Assembly (NCBI GenBank): GCA_031267995.1
Contig: JAIRXZ010000113.1
Span: forward strand, 1 to 7,692
Source: Odoribacteraceae bacterium
GTDB lineage: Bacteria > Bacteroidota > Bacteroidia > Bacteroidales > Marinifilaceae
DNA: 7,692 nt
Direction of reading: 5' to 3'
The notes under the pieces were generated by a model, which saw nothing but the letters and a program-made list of their open reading frames with translations, made no database searches and was not told the DNA's origin. A program made the translations under genes and the position numbers. Numbering within the stretch: position 1 is the stretch's first letter; every line of letters begins with the position of its first letter. Shown here piece after piece: positions 4,987-7,692 of this stretch.

Positions 4987-6828
4987 ATGGTAGAAAACTA
5001 TACTGAAGCGGACATTCGCACCCTCGATTGGAGGGAACATGTCCGCCTGCGTCCCGGCATGTACATCGGTAAATTGGGCGACGGAACGGCCACGGACGAC
5101 GGCATATACGTCCTCGTCAAGGAGGTCGTGGACAACTCCATCGACGAATTTGCCATGGGCGCCGGCAGCGAAATCACGGTCGACGTGGAAGAGCGCGTCG
5201 TCCGCGTTCGCGACCGTGGCCGGGGCATCCCCCTGGGCAAGCTCGTGGACGTATCCTCCCGCATGAACACCGGCGCCAAATACGACTCGGAAGCCTTCAA
5301 AAAATCGGTCGGTCTCAATGGCGTGGGCATAAAAGCCGTCAACGCCCTCTCCGAAAATTTCACCATACAATCCTTCCGCGACGGCGAAACGAAAACCGTC
5401 CGCTACACCCGCGGCATCATCGAAGAAGAACAACCCACCTGCCCCACCGACCAGCCCAACGGCACCCTCGTCACCTTCACGGCGGACAAGGAACTGTTCG
5501 GCAACTACCACTACATCATGGAATACCTCGAATCCATGTTCAAGAACTACGTCTTCCTCAACACCGGCCTCACCATCAACTTCAACGGCCAGAAACTCCT
5601 CTCCAAGCGCGGCCTCCACGACCTCCTCACCGAAAACATGAACGGCGAGGGCCTCTACCCCATCATCCACCTCAAGGGGCGCGACATCGAAATGGCCATG
5701 ACCCACGGCCGCCAGTACAGCGAGGAATACTACTCCTTCGTCAACGGCCAGCACACCACCCAGGGAGGCACCCACCTCGTCGCCTTCCGCGAGGCCATCG
5801 GGAAAACCATCCGCGACTTCTACAAGCGCGACCTCGACCTGGCCGACGTCCGCCACTCCGTCATCGCCGCCATCAGCATCAAAGTCCAGGAGCCGATGTT
5901 CGAATCCCAAACCAAAACCAAATTGGGATCCAAGGACATCGCCCCGGAAGGCCCCACCGTCCGCAACTTCATCATGGACTTCGTCGCCAAAGAACTCGAC
6001 AACTACCTCCACCGCAACCCCGAAACCGCCGACATCCTCCTCCGCAAAATCATCGAAGCCGAAAAAGAGCGCAAAGCCATGGCAGGCCTCCAAAAAGCAG
6101 CCCGCGAGCGCGCCAAACAAGCAAGCCTCCACAACAAAAAACTCCGCGACTGCCGCGTCCACTACGGCGACAACCACGAACTCAAACGCGCCTCCTCCAT
6201 CTTCATCACCGAGGGCGACTCCGCCAGCGGATCCATCACCAAATCACGCGACGCCAACACCCAGGCCGTCTTCAGCCTCCGCGGGAAACCCCTCAACTCC
6301 CACGGCATGGCCAAAAAAGAGGTATACAACAACGAAGAATTCACCCTCCTCCAGGCAGCCCTCAACATCGAAGACGGCCTCGAGGGACTGCGATACAACA
6401 ACGTCATCGTCGCCACCGACGCCGACGTCGACGGCATGCACATCCGCCTCCTCCTCCTCACCTTCTTCCTCCAATTCTACCCCGACCTCGTCCGCGCCGG
6501 CCACGTCTACATCCTCCAGACCCCCCTCTTCCGCGTCCGCAACAAAAAAGAAACCCGCTACTGCTACACCGACGTCGAGCGCGAAAAAGCCATCAAAAAC
6601 CTCGGCCCAAAACCCGAAATCACCCGCTTCAAAGGCCTTGGCGAAATCTCCCCCGACGAATTCAAACACTTCATCGGCAAAGAAATCCGCCTCGAACCCG
6701 TCCGCGTCACCAAGCAAGACTCCATCAGCGAAATACTCGACTACTACATGGGAAAAAACACCCCCGAACGACAGGAATTCATCATCGAAAACCTCTACGT
6801 CGAGAAAAACGACCTCCAACCCAACTGA
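4987..6828 (+). CDS. parE: DNA topoisomerase IV subunit B
   Basis: ATPase and TOPRIM subunit of topoisomerase IV, which with ParC separates linked daughter chromosomes. Its 613 residues are usual for Bacteroidota ParE. GHKL ATPase domain: RPGMYIGKLGDG (22-33), KEVVDNSIDE with catalytic E46 and N50, DRGRGIP (D76), GLNGVGIKAVNALS (109-122). Transducer domain: QTKTKLGS (308-315; K312 is the ATP-contacting lysine). TOPRIM domain: EGDSASG (E409) and DADVDG (D478, D480, D482) for Mg2+. C-terminal RFKGLGE (547-553). RPGMYIGKLGDG and the adjacent parC favour ParE over GyrB. The first ATG is preceded by an A-rich leader, GCAAAACAAACAAC. Third positions are overwhelmingly C or A, with C about four times G in the most skewed stretches. 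The stop is 12 bp before parC, so the two are almost surely one operon. Confidence 0.94.
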   Translation: MVENYTEADIRTLDWREHVRLRPGMYIGKLGDGTATDDGIYVLVKEVVDNSIDEFAMGAGSEITVDVEERVVRVRDRGRGIPLGKLVDVSSRMNTGAKYDSEAFKKSVGLNGVGIKAVNALSENFTIQSFRDGETKTVRYTRGIIEEEQPTCPTDQPNGTLVTFTADKELFGNYHYIMEYLESMFKNYVFLNTGLTINFNGQKLLSKRGLHDLLTENMNGEGLYPIIHLKGRDIEMAMTHGRQYSEEYYSFVNGQHTTQGGTHLVAFREAIGKTIRDFYKRDLDLADVRHSVIAAISIKVQEPMFESQTKTKLGSKDIAPEGPTVRNFIMDFVAKELDNYLHRNPETADILLRKIIEAEKERKAMAGLQKAARERAKQASLHNKKLRDCRVHYGDNHELKRASSIFITEGDSASGSITKSRDANTQAVFSLRGKPLNSHGMAKKEVYNNEEFTLLQAALNIEDGLEGLRYNNVIVATDADVDGMHIRLLLLTFFLQFYPDLVRAGHVYILQTPLFRVRNKKETRYCYTDVEREKAIKNLGPKPEITRFKGLGEISPDEFKHFIGKEIRLEPVRVTKQDSISEILDYYMGKNTPERQEFIIENLYVEKNDLQPN

Positions 6829-6840
6829 AAAAAAACCGAA

Positions 6841-7692
6841 ATGACAGACACCAACGACACCGTCGAGAACACCCCCCTCCCCCGCCCCGGCGAAAACGGC
6901 GAAACCCGCTCCATCCGCCACCTCGCCGGCATGTTCCAGCACTGGTTCCTCGACTACGCCTCCTACGTCATCCTCGAGCGAGCCGTACCCCACCTCGCCG
7001 ACGGCCTCAAACCCGTCCAGCGGCGCATCCTCCACGCCATGAAACAGCTCGACGACGGCCGATACAACAAAGTAGCCAACATCATCGGCCACACCATGCA
7101 ATACCACCCCCACGGCGACGCCTCCATCGGCGACGCCCTCGTCCAGCTCGGCCAAAAAGACCTCCTCGTCGACTGCCAGGGAAACTGGGGAAACATCCTC
7201 ACCGGCGACTCCGCCGCCGCCTCCCGGTACATCGAAGCCCGCCTCTCCAAATTCGCCCTCGAAACCATCTTCAACCCCAAAACCACCCGCTGGCAACCCT
7301 CCTACGACGGACGCAAAGAAGAACCCGTCACCCTACCCGTCAAATTCCCCCTCCTCCTCGCCCAGGGAGTAGAAGGAATCGCCGTCGGCCTCGCCTCCAA
7401 AATACTCCCCCACAACTTCAACGAACTCATCGACGCCTGCATCGCCCACCTCCGCGGCGAACCCTTCACCCTCTACCCCGACTTCCCCACCGGAGGCCTC
7501 GTCGACATCACCCGCTACAACGACGGACTCCGCGGCGGAAACGTCAAAATACGCGCCCGCGTAGAAAAAGACCCCAACAACCGCCTCCTCAAAATCACCG
7601 AAATACCCCACGGAAAAACCACCACCACCCTCATCGAAAGCATCCTCAAAGCCAACGAACGCGGCAAAATCAAAATCAAAAAAATAGACGAC
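6841..7692 (+). CDS. parC: DNA topoisomerase IV subunit A, N-terminal part (3' end outside window)
   Basis: Breakage-reunion subunit of topoisomerase IV. Open from the ATG at 6841 to the window edge without a stop: 284 residues of a protein that in Bacteroidota is around 880-900. Visible: DYASYVILERAVPHLADGLK (38-57), PVQRRILHAM, the winged-helix DNA-binding region with YHPHGDASIGDAL (88-100), and the catalytic tyrosine Y130 with its Arg partner in AAASRYIEARL (125-135), then TLPVKFPLLLAQGVEGIAVG (164-183), the tower-side region of type IIA enzymes. A94 occupies the place of E. coli GyrA Ser83 (ParC Ser80), D98 that of Asp87. Every lysine codon visible is AAA. The start is supported by 12-bp spacing from parE and the run of A before it. 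Confidence 0.95.
   Translation, partial: MTDTNDTVENTPLPRPGENGETRSIRHLAGMFQHWFLDYASYVILERAVPHLADGLKPVQRRILHAMKQLDDGRYNKVANIIGHTMQYHPHGDASIGDALVQLGQKDLLVDCQGNWGNILTGDSAAASRYIEARLSKFALETIFNPKTTRWQPSYDGRKEEPVTLPVKFPLLLAQGVEGIAVGLASKILPHNFNELIDACIAHLRGEPFTLYPDFPTGGLVDITRYNDGLRGGNVKIRARVEKDPNNRLLKITEIPHGKTTTTLIESILKANERGKIKIKKIDD

Noticed and set aside
4879..6177. 432-codon open frame on the - strand opposite birA/parE
   Set aside because: It mirrors parE codons ending in C, giving a Val/Gly/Asp/Glu-rich translation with no family blocks. The + strand parE has complete motifs.
6244..7296. 350-codon open frame on the - strand opposite parE/parC
   Set aside because: Same cause: strongly C-ending codons leave few antisense stops. 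It spans the parE-parC junction and its composition is implausible for a protein.

Overview
The window looks like chromosomal DNA from a GC-rich member of the Bacteroidota, most likely a Bacteroidales relative; I cannot name a genus. The evidence is a Bacteroidota-type trigger factor, a LpxL-family acyltransferase, a Bacteroidota-type parE-parC pair, A-rich leaders instead of Shine-Dalgarno sites, and two promoter-like motifs (TACCTTCG, TACATTCG) close to the Bacteroidota -7 element TAnnTTTG. All six genes lie on the + strand. They are housekeeping or envelope genes; I see no phage, insertion sequence, CRISPR, RNA gene or defence system.

Layout: (1) 3-794, 3' part of tig (trigger factor), closed by a strong intrinsic terminator at 836-862. 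(2) 863-1520, a non-coding stretch of about 660 bp. It holds two diverged direct copies of an 82-83 bp element (845-927 and 1269-1350), a 21-bp tandem array between them (979-1216), and a GC-rich hairpin plus T8 (1372-1420). (3) 1521-2465, a lipid A-type acyltransferase, followed after 34 bp by (4) 2500-4149, an exported clan GH-G type glycosidase. (5) 4213-4947, birA (biotin-protein ligase) with its own probable promoter. (6) 4987-6828 parE and 6841-7692 parC (cut by the window end), the two subunits of topoisomerase IV, probably one operon whose promoter overlaps the end of birA.

The genes do not form one pathway. The acyltransferase and glycosidase act at the envelope, BirA activates biotin-dependent carboxylases, and ParE/ParC decatenate chromosomes. 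The most unusual features are the repeat-laden spacer after tig and a sharp reversal of base skew and codon choice along the window although every gene has the same orientation. Every lysine codon in the visible tig is AAG, and every one in the visible parC is AAA. The + strand is G-rich on the left and strongly C-rich on the right, which is the pattern expected across a replication terminus.

I did not find a convincing new multi-gene system. The repeat cluster is the part most worth a second look.
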